From Paenibacillus_AB hodogayensis (GTDB taxonomy: Bacteria > Bacillota > Bacilli > Paenibacillales > NBRC-103111), in contig NZ_BAAAYO010000006.1 of NCBI RefSeq assembly GCF_039536325.1, forward strand, positions 1 through 64,000: a DNA stretch of 64,000 nt, read 5' to 3'. How positions within the stretch are numbered: position 1 is the stretch's first letter; every line of letters begins with the position of its first letter. Shown here one piece after another: positions 17,361-27,183 of this stretch. The translations under genes were made by a program, and so were the position numbers. Below the pieces are notes generated by a model, which worked only from the letters and a program-made list of their open reading frames with translations, was not told the origin of the DNA and ran no database searches.

Positions 17361-17421
17361 GGTAATGTTCCCCTCTCTATCTTCACGTGCGTCATATATT
17401 GAAATTGGGGCATACCCAAAC

Positions 17422-18282
17422 TCAACCTTTGATGGAGCCAAGAAGCATGCCTTGGGTGAAATGCTTCTGCAAGAACGGATAGACGATAAAAACCGGTAGG
17501 CTGGCGGCTACAACGGCGCTCATCTGCATCGTGACAGTCGGAACCATATTCTCCGCACTATCCAGTGGCTGCTGGGCCATAGTCAAAATTTCCCGGACGA
17601 CGACCTGCAGCGGATACAGACGACGGTCGGTCACATACATGATCGCGGCGAAAAACTGGTTCCAGTGAGCGACGGCATAGAACAGCCCGATCGTAATAAA
17701 AGACGGCATCGACAGCGGTACGACGATCTGCCGCAAAATTCTAAATTCCTTCGCCCCGTCGATGCGGGCGGACTCGAAGAGCTCTTCAGGCAAGTTTTCG
17801 AAAAAGCTTTTCATTAGCAGGACGTTGAAGCTGGATATGGCACTCGGAAGGATGAGCGCCCATACCGAATCGAGCAGCCCCGTCGCTTTGACGATCAGGT
17901 AAGTCGGGATAATGCCTCCGCTGAACAACAGCGTAAACACAATCATGTAAAGGAACAGCGCGCGTCCCGGCATGTTTTTGCGGCTCAAGGCGTAGGCGGT
18001 CAACGCCGTCAGCGTCAGGTTGACGAACGTGCCAACGACGGTAATGAACACCGTAACGCCGAAGGAGCGCATAATATTCGACGTTTCGAACAGCTTGCGG
18101 TACGCCTCCAACGTAACGGATTTGGGCAGCAGCACGTATCCGCCGTTTTTCAGCACTTCGCCGTAAGGCGTCAAGGAAACCGAGAATACGTACAAGAGCG
18201 GGAGCACCGCGGCCAGTCCGACCAGCGCCAGCAGCACGTAAACGACAGTATTGAAAATACGATCCGAAGCGGAGTTTACCAT
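17422..18282 (-). CDS. carbohydrate ABC transporter permease (LplC-type)
   Basis: A 286-aa inner-membrane permease with about six segments. It carries the cytoplasmic EAA-type loop (ELFESARIDGAKEFRILRQIVVPLSMPSF, key residues E-S-A and G) that contacts the ATPase. The end FLQKHFTQGMLLGSIKG is typical of LplC proteins. GGGGG precedes the ATG at 18282, and the gene overlaps the LplB-type permease by 7 bases, so the two are probably co-translated. It pairs with the adjacent permease and binding protein. Confidence 0.9.
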   Translation of the reverse strand: MVNSASDRIFNTVVYVLLALVGLAAVLPLLYVFSVSLTPYGEVLKNGGYVLLPKSVTLEAYRKLFETSNIMRSFGVTVFITVVGTFVNLTLTALTAYALSRKNMPGRALFLYMIVFTLLFSGGIIPTYLIVKATGLLDSVWALILPSAISSFNVLLMKSFFENLPEELFESARIDGAKEFRILRQIVVPLSMPSFITIGLFYAVAHWNQFFAAIMYVTDRRLYPLQVVVREILTMAQQPLDSAENMVPTVTMQMSAVVAASLPVFIVYPFLQKHFTQGMLLGSIKG

Positions 18283-19193
18283 ATGCTTTCCCCCCATCGT
18301 TTGGCCAGCGCGTTCGAACCGAGCACGAGCACAAGACCGATCAGCGATTTGAACAAACCGACGGCGGAGGCAAGGCTGAAGTTAAACTGTTCGAGACCTG
18401 TTCGGAATACCCACGTATCCAGAATATCGGCTACCGGATAGACGTGTACGTTGTAGAGCATGTAGATTTGGTCGAACCCTGCGTCGAGCAGATGGCCCAA
18501 TCGCAGAATGAGCAGCAGGATGATCACCGTGCGGATGCCCGGCAGCGTAATGTGCCAGATCATGCGCATCCGGCCTGCTCCGTCCACCCTCGCCGCTTCG
18601 TAAAGCGTAGGATCGATGCCGGCCATCGCGGCCAGATAGATGATGGCGCCCCAGCCGAGATTTTGCCATACTTCCGAGCTGACCAGTACCGTACGAAACC
18701 ATTCCGTGGAGCTGAGGAACGGAATGGCCTGTCCGCCGGCCTCCACGATCCATCGGTTGATAATTCCGGAGTTTTGCGACATGAGCACGATCAAGATCCC
18801 GTATATAATGACCCAAGACAAAAAATGCGGCATATAGCTCAGCGTCTGCACGATCCGCTTCAGCCAGGTGACCCGGCATTCGTTCAGCAGCAGCGCCAGC
18901 GCGATTGGCGGAGCCATGCCGAAAAATAGTTTGTATACGCTGATCAACAGCGTATTGGTCAAAAGCTGGCTAAAATACGGCGATTCGTAAAACTGCTGAA
19001 AATATTTGAACCACGGGTCCGCCCACGGACTGCCCAAAATCCCTTCGATAATGTCATAGTCCTTAAAGGCAATGACCAAACCGTAAATGGGCACATACTT
19101 ATAAACGATGTAATACAGTACCCCCGGCAGCAGCATCACGTAAAATGCGCGAAAGCTCCACACCTTCTTCCAGTAAGCAGCCGACTGTTCCAA
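18276..19193 (-). CDS. carbohydrate ABC transporter permease (LplB-type)
   Basis: A 305-aa permease with about six membrane segments. It opens with WKKVWSFRAFYVMLLPGVLYY and has the EAA loop LYEAARVDGAGRMRMIWHIT. The long open frame starts at 19379, inside the response regulator gene. I choose the TTG at 19193 (MEQSAAYWKK), which has AAAGGTG nearby and gives the normal length for LplB proteins. It is 94 bases after the response regulator stop, and this gap probably holds the regulated promoter of the importer genes. Confidence 0.85.
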   Translation of the reverse strand: MEQSAAYWKKVWSFRAFYVMLLPGVLYYIVYKYVPIYGLVIAFKDYDIIEGILGSPWADPWFKYFQQFYESPYFSQLLTNTLLISVYKLFFGMAPPIALALLLNECRVTWLKRIVQTLSYMPHFLSWVIIYGILIVLMSQNSGIINRWIVEAGGQAIPFLSSTEWFRTVLVSSEVWQNLGWGAIIYLAAMAGIDPTLYEAARVDGAGRMRMIWHITLPGIRTVIILLLILRLGHLLDAGFDQIYMLYNVHVYPVADILDTWVFRTGLEQFNFSLASAVGLFKSLIGLVLVLGSNALAKRWGESIW

Positions 19194-19287
19194 CCTGCAC
19201 CTTCCCTTTCCACTCTGTCTGTCTTCTATCCTAACAGGGGGAGGAGGCGAGATTAAGGAACATTGTTGTCCGGTTATTAGAACGAAA

Positions 19288-20790
19288 TTATCCGTTTGAG
19301 CCGAACCGTTTGCGGTATTCGCTCGGGGTAAGTCCGGTCGTGCGCTTGAATATTTTGTTGAAATAATTATCGCTGGCAAAGCCGACGCTGCGGCCGACGT
19401 CTCCGACGTTCATATCGGTTTCGGTCAAATACACCTTCGCCCGGTCGACCCGGTACTGCTGCAAATAATGGATCAGCGACTCGCCGACCTTTTTCTTGAA
19501 CAGTCTGCTGACGTAATGCTCTTCCATCGCCACATGCAGCGCGGTCGACTTGAGCGTGATCGGACTGTCGTAATGCTGGCGGATGTAGCGGATCATCTTG
19601 TTCACTTCCTCGTGATCGGTCATCCGCTCTTCGGACAGCGCAAGGCGCTCCAAGTACGCCGACATCCGATTGGCGAACACGGTTATGGCCGCAGTGAAGG
19701 AAGCGGCTTCCGTCAGCTCCCCGGGAGGGAGAGGCGGCAGCGCGGAGATGCGAGCGAACACTTGATCCAGCCGCAGCATCGTCGCTTTGGCGAGCACGAG
19801 CGGATAACGGAGCCGGCGCATTTCGTCCCACATTCGCGCAAGCGTGTCCGCGCAGGCGTTCGTCTTGGACTGCTCGAACTGCCGCAGCAGCTCTTTCTCG
19901 TACGACCAGGAGAGCGCCGGCGTGTCGCTGCCGGATTCGGACGCGATATCGGCGTATTGAAGTCCCCGCCGGTCGTCGTACCAGACCCGGTCCGCGGCTC
20001 GCAGCAGTCCGGCCCAGACGTCCGGCAGATCGGTGATCGCCACCGGTCGGGCGTAAATGGCGGCATACGAATGCGGTCCGGGATCGTTTACGGTCGGAAC
20101 GTTCCAGCGCGGCGGCTCGCTGCCGAAGGCGAACACGGTCGTGACGCCCGAAGCCGTAAAGGAGGTAAGCACGAGACGCCCTTCCCCGCCAGCGAAGCCG
20201 CGGCGCCGCACTTCGCCAACGCAAAAGTCTGCGGAGCCGTCAAGAAACGCTCCGAACCATACATAGCCCACCTCCCGCCGCAGTCTCGCCGCTGCGGCCT
20301 CCCGTTCTTCCGGAGGCGTATTGTGATAATACATTCCATCCCATAGGACAGGGAACAACTGCTCGTAAGCATGCATGCGCGTACGCGCCTGCAGCTCCCG
20401 GATCTCCGAGCGGCTTTCCAGCTCCCTCCGGATCTTGAGCAGCGCGGTCTGCAGCGTCTCCACGTCCATCGACAGCTTCAGCACGTAGGCGGACGCCCCG
20501 TACTCCAAAGCCTGCCGCGCATATTCGAACTCGCTCATGCACGTCAGCATCAGGAAGCGGCATTCTTGCCCTTCCTCGCGCGTCCGCTTCAGCAGCTCGA
20601 TACCGTCTACGAGCGGCATGACGATATCCGCGATGACCAGATCGGGGCTATGTTCCCGGATCAGCCGCAGCGCATCCTCGCCGTTCTCCGCTTCGCCAAC
20701 GATTTCGAAGCCCAGCCCCGGCCAGTCGATCTTCTGCCGGATCGTGCGGCGCACCATAGGCTCGTCCTCGGCGATAATCAGCTTCCACAT
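19288..20790 (-). CDS. AraC-type response regulator (YesN family)
   Basis: A 500-aa regulator. The receiver domain (1-120) has the acidic pair E8-D9 and phospho-acceptor D55 (DLVIADIVMPLVDG). A long middle region (130-390) links to a C-terminal AraC DNA-binding domain with HYVSRLFKKKVGESLIHYL and VGFASDNYFNKIFKRTTG. AAGGAGG lies before the ATG at 20790; upstream codons are out-of-family. Its start overlaps the kinase stop (TGATG), giving tight coupling. By family precedent it activates the sugar ABC genes next to it. Confidence 0.92.
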   Translation of the reverse strand: MWKLIIAEDEPMVRRTIRQKIDWPGLGFEIVGEAENGEDALRLIREHSPDLVIADIVMPLVDGIELLKRTREEGQECRFLMLTCMSEFEYARQALEYGASAYVLKLSMDVETLQTALLKIRRELESRSEIRELQARTRMHAYEQLFPVLWDGMYYHNTPPEEREAAAARLRREVGYVWFGAFLDGSADFCVGEVRRRGFAGGEGRLVLTSFTASGVTTVFAFGSEPPRWNVPTVNDPGPHSYAAIYARPVAITDLPDVWAGLLRAADRVWYDDRRGLQYADIASESGSDTPALSWSYEKELLRQFEQSKTNACADTLARMWDEMRRLRYPLVLAKATMLRLDQVFARISALPPLPPGELTEAASFTAAITVFANRMSAYLERLALSEERMTDHEEVNKMIRYIRQHYDSPITLKSTALHVAMEEHYVSRLFKKKVGESLIHYLQQYRVDRAKVYLTETDMNVGDVGRSVGFASDNYFNKIFKRTTGLTPSEYRKRFGSNG

Positions 20791-22577
20791 CACGAATCCT
20801 CCTTCTGTCGGTAAGGTACGGCGAGCAGCAGCGGGAATGTCGCTCTCGTAAGCGTCCCCTGCTCGCGCTCGATCAGCAGCAGCTCCGTATCCCGCTTGAA
20901 CAGCAGCTGCAGCCGTTCGCGGACGTTGGTCAGCCCGATGCCTTTGCGTATCCGCTTCTGCTTCCACTTCTCCGCCTCGACGATGCCTTGCCCGTTATCC
21001 TCGACCTCCATGACGACGTTGCCGGCTTCCCGGTACACGCGAACCGTTATGACGCCCTGCTCTTCCAGGCGCGGAAACCCGTGCACGATCGAATTTTCCA
21101 CAAGCGGCTGCAGACTCAGCTTCGGCACGAGCGCATAGAGCAGCTCGTCCTCGTAGTCGAAGCGGACGACGAACCGGTCGTCGTAGCGGAAATTTTGGAT
21201 GCGCACGTAAGCCTGCACCAGCTCAATCTCCTCTTTCAAGTGGATCAAATCCGCTTCGACGTTCAAGCTCGTTTCCAGCAGCTTGCCGAGCTGCTTGCAA
21301 ATGTCCGCCGCCTTCTCGTCTTCCTTGTCGATCGCATGCCACTTTAGCGTATTCAGCGTGTTCAGCAGAAAATGCGGGTCCATCTGACTGAGCAGCATCT
21401 GGAATCGCGCCGCTTCCCGCTGCCGCTCCTCCCGCTTCAGCCGTTCGACCATCAGGTTCATATCCGTCACCATCCGGTTGAACGAGCGGGACAAGGCGGA
21501 CAGCTCTCCGTCGTACGGCTGCTCGGGCAAAAACGTTTTCATATCCGCGCGGACCATGCCCTCCATCTTGTTCTTCAACAGCTTCAGCGGCCGCGTTACC
21601 GAGGAGGAAATGACAAAAGTCAGCATGACGAATACGACCATAAGCACAAGAAAGGTAAGGAAAAATTGCAATTCCAGCTGCTTCAGATCGCCGAAATAAA
21701 AGCTCAGCGGAAACGCGCCGACAATTTGCCAGCGCTGCGGAAGCAGAAACGTCGAGCCGTACAGCATCGTATCGCTTTCGTCGTACCAGAACGCCGGACT
21801 GCCTGCGGACGGATCGAACTTTCCGCTGATGTCCGGCCGATCCGCGCCGATCCGCTCCGTTCGGGCCAGCTCTTTGCCGTTCGCGTCGAACAGGTGATAC
21901 ATCTGGAGCACCGGAAAGTTTTTGGCCGCATCTTTCAGCCATGCTTCGTAATCGAAGCTGATCCGGATTGTTCCGAGCCGTGCCCCGTTCTCCCGAACCG
22001 CGCCGATCAGCGTGAGCAGCTTGCGGCTGCCGGTAACGCCGGACGGCAAATAATTCGGGTCCTCGTCTATCCAGCGGTAGTTTTCCCCAAGATGATCCAT
22101 CTCGTCGGCGACGCTCAGGCTCCAGCTTCCATAGGAGGTGCCGGACGTCTCGTAACTGCCGTACAACTGCTCGCTCCTGTCGGCAACGGAATAATACAAA
22201 TAACGGCTCTGTGGCAGAAAGCGGTTGCGCACATGGTCAACCTGTTCCTTGAGCACCTCGCCTCGCCGCTCCTTGCCGGCTGCGCCGTCCTCTCTCTTCG
22301 GACTGTCAGTAGGCTGCAAAGCCTCGATCAGCTCGCGGTTGCGCTCCAGCTCGATCCATTGCAAAAACGCAATATTGGTCATGGAGTTAAAATCGGCCTT
22401 CATGATGCTTAACTGCTGTCCGTTCTGTTCTTTGATCTTGTCTACGATCAGACGCTCCGTACGGCTGAAGTAGTAAAGCTGGAGCAGGAAGAACGGGATC
22501 AGGATGACGATAACGAAGCTGAAGAAAAACCGGTATTTGATCTTTTGGGGCAGCAGTCTGCGCAATGCTTGACCCAT
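20790..22577 (-). CDS. sensor histidine kinase (YesM family)
   Basis: A 595-aa membrane kinase. An N-terminal segment (FFFSFVIVILIPFFLLQ) and a second one near residue 310 flank an extracellular sensor domain of roughly 270 residues. A HAMP linker and a His_kinase domain follow, with MDPHFLLNTLNTLKWHAI (phospho-His), the N-box NSIVHGF and DNGQGI. The start at 22577 follows GAAGAGG at suitable distance. With the adjacent response regulator it likely senses a sugar outside the cell and drives the importer genes downstream. Confidence 0.92.
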   Translation of the reverse strand: MGQALRRLLPQKIKYRFFFSFVIVILIPFFLLQLYYFSRTERLIVDKIKEQNGQQLSIMKADFNSMTNIAFLQWIELERNRELIEALQPTDSPKREDGAAGKERRGEVLKEQVDHVRNRFLPQSRYLYYSVADRSEQLYGSYETSGTSYGSWSLSVADEMDHLGENYRWIDEDPNYLPSGVTGSRKLLTLIGAVRENGARLGTIRISFDYEAWLKDAAKNFPVLQMYHLFDANGKELARTERIGADRPDISGKFDPSAGSPAFWYDESDTMLYGSTFLLPQRWQIVGAFPLSFYFGDLKQLELQFFLTFLVLMVVFVMLTFVISSSVTRPLKLLKNKMEGMVRADMKTFLPEQPYDGELSALSRSFNRMVTDMNLMVERLKREERQREAARFQMLLSQMDPHFLLNTLNTLKWHAIDKEDEKAADICKQLGKLLETSLNVEADLIHLKEEIELVQAYVRIQNFRYDDRFVVRFDYEDELLYALVPKLSLQPLVENSIVHGFPRLEEQGVITVRVYREAGNVVMEVEDNGQGIVEAEKWKQKRIRKGIGLTNVRERLQLLFKRDTELLLIEREQGTLTRATFPLLLAVPYRQKEDS

Positions 22578-22774
22578 CGTTACACCTCTTCCATTCGCTT
22601 TTGCAGCCGGAATGGGCCATAGTAGCCCTATATTACCGTAACCGATCGGCTTTGAATACGTACGATATTGTCGGATCGCCCTCACGTTTTTATCTTTCTT
22701 AGCCGCGCCGCGCTGATTCATGACCTGCGTCGCCGGTTAAGAGAGAAGGAGAAGATTCAAGGGAGGCGGACGAG

Positions 22775-23146
22775 ATGACGAACAAAACCATATACGACGT
22801 GTCGGTTTCGGCGGGGACCATTACGGAACAGGCCGCCCGGTTCGAGCAGCCCGACCGGACTTACGAGTTTAGCGTGGAAGCGACCGACGACGAAATCGGG
22901 GAGCTGCGCCGTTTGCTCGATTCATACGCCGACCAAGATATGCACGCTCTTCGACGCGCGCCCGTGCCTTACAAGTCAGCCGATCACGACGAAGCTACCG
23001 AGTCGTTCAACAACCGGACGTACCAGCTGTACGCCGCCTTGTATGCGCTCGGCACGACGGAAACGCGCGACTATATCGAGCAGTCCCAGATGCTCGCCAA
23101 ACTGCGCAATCCCGACTACGAGCATCCGGGATACGAACGCCGGTAA
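22775..23146 (+). CDS. hypothetical acidic protein, 123 aa
   Basis: A small soluble protein rich in Asp, Glu, Tyr and Arg, with no signal peptide or membrane segment. GGGAGG stands 8 bases before the ATG, so translation is likely. Residues 30-55 (a DDEIGELRRLLDSYADQD helix) and a Tyr-rich C-terminal half are the only visible features. It is divergent from the kinase gene by 197 bases and ends at a bidirectional terminator shared with cysI. I do not recognise the family. Confidence 0.65.
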   Translation: MTNKTIYDVSVSAGTITEQAARFEQPDRTYEFSVEATDDEIGELRRLLDSYADQDMHALRRAPVPYKSADHDEATESFNNRTYQLYAALYALGTTETRDYIEQSQMLAKLRNPDYEHPGYERR

Positions 23147-23158
23147 TAAAAAAAGAGA

Positions 23159-23198
23159 AAACCTCCAAAGCATGCAGACTCTGCAGCTTTGGAGGTTT
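23159..23198. terminator. bidirectional terminator between the 123-aa gene and cysI
   Basis: A perfect 13-bp stem (AAACCTCCAAAGC and its complement) with a 14-base loop. On the minus strand it is followed by a T-rich tract of more than 15 bases, making it a strong end for cysJI; on the plus strand the tail is weaker. Confidence 0.85.
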
Positions 23199-23209
23199 CA
23201 TTATGTGGT

Positions 23210-24934
23210 TTACGAATGGAAATCTTGCCCAGAGCGTACTTCTTTGACGTATCCGGCGCGAATGACGAAATCGCCGAAATGCTCGCCCTCCGAACGTTCC
23301 TTCGCATAGCGCGACACGATCGGTTTCAACGATTCGAGAATTTCCTCTTCGCCGATGTTTTCTTTGTATAGCTTGTTCAGACGGTTGCCGGTGAAGCCGC
23401 CGCCCAAATACATGTTGTATTTGCCAGGCGCTTTGCCGATAAAAGCAAGCTCAGCAAGCATCGGCCGGGCGCATCCGTTCGGGCAGCCGGTCATGCGGAT
23501 GACGATATCTTCCTCGCGCAGTCCCGCTTCGTCGAGCATCGGCTCGATTTTATCCAGCAGCTCGGGCAAGTAGCGCTCCGATTCGGCCATTGCCAGTCCG
23601 CACGTCGGCAGCGCTACGCATGCCATGGCATTTCTCCGCAAGGCCGAATGCTGACCGCCTTCGGTAATGCCGTATTCTTTGAACAACTCTTCCATTTTTT
23701 TCTTCTTTTGACTGCTGATATTGCCGATGATGAGATTTTGGTTCGCCGTCAGACGGAAATCGCCGTTGTGCGTCTTGGCAATTTCCCGCAGCCCGGTCAT
23801 CAGCCGGATGTCGCCGTCGTCCTTGATACGGCCGTTCTGGACGAACAGCGTGAAGTGCCACTTGCCGTTGCTTCCCTTCACCCAGCCGTAACGATCGCCG
23901 TTATGGTCGAAATGATAGGCGCGGGCCGGCTCCAGGCTCCAGCCGAGACGGTTGTGCAGCTCGCCGATGAACCAGTCGATGCCGCGGTCGTCGATCGTAT
24001 ATTTGAACCGAGCGTGCTTGCGCACCGCGCGGTCTCCGTAGTCGCGCTGTATCGTCACCGTCTTCTCGGCGACGTCGACGACTTGATCCGGGGTGCAAAA
24101 GCCGATTACCTGAGCAACCTGCGGGTACGTCTTCGTATCGCCGTGCGTCATGCCCATGCCGCCGCCGACCGTTACGTTAAAGCCCTTCAGACGGCCGTCC
24201 TCGATGATCGCGATGTAGCCGAGATCCTGCGAGAACACGTCCACGTCGTTCGACGGCGGAACGGCCATGCCGATTTTAAACTTCCGCGGCAAGTAGACCG
24301 GGCCGTAGATCGGCTCTTGCGTCTCGCCGTTGTCCAAGCTGTCCAGCACCTTCTCGCCGTCCAGCCATATTTCGTGGTACGCCTTCGTATGCGGGTTCAG
24401 GTGTTCGCTGATTTTGCCGGCCCACTCGTAAACCTCGGCATGCACGTCGGACTGATAAGGGTTCGGGTTGCACATAACGTTGCGGTTGACGTCTCCGCAT
24501 GCGGCCAGCGTCGTCAGCAGCGCGTCGTTCACTTCTTTGATCGTCTGCTTCATATTCCATTTGATAACGCCGTGCAGTTGAAACGACTGACGGGTCGTCA
24601 GACGGATCGTATCGTTGCCGTACTTCTGCGCGATGCGGTCCATCATCAGCCATTGGTCCGGAGTGACGACTCCGCCGGCTGCGCGTACCCGCAGCATGAA
24701 CTGGTAGGCCGGCTCCAGCTTTTGCTTGTTCCGTTCGTTGCGCAAGTCGCGGTCGTCCTGCATGTAGCTGCCGTGAAATTTCATCAGGCGGTTATCGTCT
24801 TCGGGGATCGACCCCGTTATCGTATTTTCAAGCGTCTCCGCAAGGCTGCCCCGCAAATAATTGCTTCTGCGTTTGATGTCTTCCACATCGCTATGCGGAG
24901 CGCTGTTCGGGGAAAGTAGGTTGTTGTCCGACAT
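23210..24934 (-). CDS. cysI: sulfite reductase hemoprotein (beta subunit)
   Basis: A 574-aa siroheme/4Fe-4S protein that reduces sulfite to sulfide with six electrons from CysJ. It shows RLTTRQSFQLHGVIK and CGDVNRNVMCNPNPY in the first half, and the cluster-binding Cys in CVALPTCGLAMAESERYLPE and GCPNGCARPMLAE in the second. Length matches the family. It lies 37 bases after cysJ and ends at a strong terminator, so the two form one operon for assimilatory sulfate reduction. Other sulfate-assimilation genes are not in the window. Confidence 0.97.
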   Translation of the reverse strand: MSDNNLLSPNSAPHSDVEDIKRRSNYLRGSLAETLENTITGSIPEDDNRLMKFHGSYMQDDRDLRNERNKQKLEPAYQFMLRVRAAGGVVTPDQWLMMDRIAQKYGNDTIRLTTRQSFQLHGVIKWNMKQTIKEVNDALLTTLAACGDVNRNVMCNPNPYQSDVHAEVYEWAGKISEHLNPHTKAYHEIWLDGEKVLDSLDNGETQEPIYGPVYLPRKFKIGMAVPPSNDVDVFSQDLGYIAIIEDGRLKGFNVTVGGGMGMTHGDTKTYPQVAQVIGFCTPDQVVDVAEKTVTIQRDYGDRAVRKHARFKYTIDDRGIDWFIGELHNRLGWSLEPARAYHFDHNGDRYGWVKGSNGKWHFTLFVQNGRIKDDGDIRLMTGLREIAKTHNGDFRLTANQNLIIGNISSQKKKKMEELFKEYGITEGGQHSALRRNAMACVALPTCGLAMAESERYLPELLDKIEPMLDEAGLREEDIVIRMTGCPNGCARPMLAELAFIGKAPGKYNMYLGGGFTGNRLNKLYKENIGEEEILESLKPIVSRYAKERSEGEHFGDFVIRAGYVKEVRSGQDFHS

Positions 24935-24971
24935 GCTTGCTGTCTCCTCTCGCTTCTCCTGGGCTTTCGGC

Positions 24972-26804
24972 TTAATAGACGTCCCGCTGGTATCGTTTTT
25001 GCTGCTGCAACCGGAGCAAATACTCGGTCGCTTCCTCCGGGCTCAAGCCGCCCTCTTGTTCGAGGATCGTGGCCAAGGCCGCATGAACGTCATGCGCCAT
25101 CTTCTTCTCGTCGCCGCAAACATAGACATATGCCCCGTCCTGCAGCCATTGGTAAAGTTCCTTGCTTCTTTGCATCATCCGGTGCTGGACGTATACTTTC
25201 TTGTCGGTGTCTCGCGAGAAAGCGACATCCATGCGCGTCAGTACGCCGTCTTTCAGCCACCGCTGCCATTCCAACTGGTACAGGAAATCGGTGGAGAAAT
25301 GCTGATCGCCATAGAACAGCCAAGACTTCCCTTCGGCTCCGAGCTCCTCCCGTTCGCCGAGGAATGCCCGGAACGGAGCGACGCCGGTGCCCGGGCCGAT
25401 CATGATGATCGGGGTATCCGGATTATCCGGCAGCTTGAAGTTCGAATTGTGTTGAATGTATACCGGCAGCGCGTCGCCCGGCTTGATCCGTTCGGCAAGC
25501 TGGACCGAGCATACGCCGTAACGCTCGCGGCCTTTCGACTCATAGCGGACCGTGCGGACCGTTACGTGCACTTCGTCCGGATACGCTTTCGGGCTGCTGG
25601 CGATCGAGTACAGCCGGCCCGGGATTTTGCGCAAGATCGATACGAAATCGGCGGCGCGGACCCCTTTCAGCGCATGATCCTGCACCAGATCGAGCAGATC
25701 CCGCTCCTGAATATAAGCCCTCAGCTCCTGCTCGCGTCCCGCCTGCACAAGCTCCTTCAACGCGCTTCCCGCCGTAGCGAGCTGCGCCGCCTGCTCGAGC
25801 AGCGGCTTGGTCAGCACAGTAATCTCGTAATGCTTCAGCAGCGCGTCGCGCAGCGACTTCGGCTCGGCGCCTTTCACCGGCACAAGCTCGTCCGCCTTCC
25901 AGCCCATAGCCTCGATCAATTCGTCGACGAGACGGGGATGGTTTTCCGGATAGATGCCGATGCTGTCGCCCGGTTCATACTGTAAATTCGACCCTTCGAG
26001 GGAAATTTCCAAATGACGAGTTTCCCGGTCGGAGCCGCGTCCGTTCAAATTCAAATTTTCCAGCACTTCGGCCTGGAACGGATTCGTACGCGAATATTCC
26101 GATTCTCCCGCTTCAACGACGGCGGACGCGCTTGCGGCCGACGAAGCCGAAGCCGCGCCGCCCGCTCCGAGTGCGCCGATCACGCTTGCGACCCATTCCG
26201 CGGCGGGCTGATCGTAATCGACGTCGCAGTCGACGCGAGGCACGATCCGCTTCGCTCCCAGCTCGGCGAGACGATTGTCGAAATCTTTGCCGGTCTGGCA
26301 GAAAAACTCGTAGGACGTATCACCAAGCGCCAGCACGGAATACTGTAAGCTTTCCAGCTGAGGCGCCCGCTTGCTGTTCAGAAATTCGTGGAACGCAATC
26401 GCGTTATCCGGCGGTTCCCCTTCCCCGTGGGTGCTTACGAGGATCAGCAGGTTTTGCAGCTTTTTCAGACCGTTCGGCTTGAAATCGCTCATGGAGGAAA
26501 GCGCGACCAGGAAGCCCTGTTCTTCCAGCTTCTTGGACAATTTCTTGGCCAGTCCGTGGCAGTTGCCGGTTTGCGATCCGAAAAGCACGGTCACCTCTTT
26601 GGAGACCGGCGGAGCGGACGGGATTGCGCCCGCGGCGGGGCTCGCCTGGGGAGTGGCGGCGGAAGGCGCGGCGGATGCTCCGTTAACGGCCGCGAGATAA
26701 CCGCTCAGCCAAATCCGCTGCGATTCCGTCAATGTCGGCAAAAGGCGATTGAGCAGCTCGACCTGCTCCTGATGAAAAGGACTGTTCGTAACTTGAAATT
26801 CCAA
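24972..26804 (-). CDS. cysJ: sulfite reductase [NADPH] flavoprotein (alpha subunit)
   Basis: A 610-aa protein. The N-terminal flavodoxin domain (FMN) has LFGSQTGNCHGLAKKL and STHGEGEPPDNA. An FAD-binding region follows (RLYSIASSP near 380), then an NADPH domain with MIGPGTGVAPFRAFL and YVCGDEKKMAHDVH. An Ala/Ser-rich linker near residue 210 joins the first two. The open frame allows an ATG at 26825, but MEFQVTNSPFHQEQ from the TTG at 26804 matches the known start of Bacillus CysJ and has GAGGTGG upstream, so I choose it. Confidence 0.95.
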   Translation of the reverse strand: MEFQVTNSPFHQEQVELLNRLLPTLTESQRIWLSGYLAAVNGASAAPSAATPQASPAAGAIPSAPPVSKEVTVLFGSQTGNCHGLAKKLSKKLEEQGFLVALSSMSDFKPNGLKKLQNLLILVSTHGEGEPPDNAIAFHEFLNSKRAPQLESLQYSVLALGDTSYEFFCQTGKDFDNRLAELGAKRIVPRVDCDVDYDQPAAEWVASVIGALGAGGAASASSAASASAVVEAGESEYSRTNPFQAEVLENLNLNGRGSDRETRHLEISLEGSNLQYEPGDSIGIYPENHPRLVDELIEAMGWKADELVPVKGAEPKSLRDALLKHYEITVLTKPLLEQAAQLATAGSALKELVQAGREQELRAYIQERDLLDLVQDHALKGVRAADFVSILRKIPGRLYSIASSPKAYPDEVHVTVRTVRYESKGRERYGVCSVQLAERIKPGDALPVYIQHNSNFKLPDNPDTPIIMIGPGTGVAPFRAFLGEREELGAEGKSWLFYGDQHFSTDFLYQLEWQRWLKDGVLTRMDVAFSRDTDKKVYVQHRMMQRSKELYQWLQDGAYVYVCGDEKKMAHDVHAALATILEQEGGLSPEEATEYLLRLQQQKRYQRDVY

Positions 26805-27183
26805 CAATATCCACCTCGGCTGCATACGAATGAGTATAAATCCCAGTAATCGTATATCGTTAATTTTTCACTTTCTTGAACGTAACACAGTACCTGGAAG
26901 GGGTCAATTAGAATGATCTTATAGATATTATCAGATATATTGATAAATAGGGTCGAATTTCGCTGTCGAAGCCGGACAGAAGACGATTCCGCTACCCGCT
27001 TGCCGTCGGCCGAAGAAAGTCGCTGCCTTGCCAGCAAGGCGTTTCAGTCGTCCCGGCACTGCAAACCGCCAACGCCAAAAACGCCTCCAACCGCCGCCGC
27101 AGCGGGGATGGAGACGTTCTTTTGCATCAATCGCGCGTACAGATACGTTGGCGAACGGTCCGCCTAGCGAACAAGCCGCTCCC
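26805..27183. other. intergenic region upstream of cysJ
   Basis: The part next to cysJ is AT-rich and should contain its promoter; I see a TTGACC-like element near 26910 but no clear -10 and no S-box or T-box structure. The part from about 26950 is GC-rich, without a credible gene, and contains the terminator of the leftward VOC gene. Confidence 0.5.
27080..27118 (-). terminator. terminator of the VOC gene
   Basis: AACGTCTCCA pairs with TGGAGGCGTT (one G-U) and is followed on the minus strand by TTTTGG, about 65 bases after the VOC stop. Confidence 0.6.
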
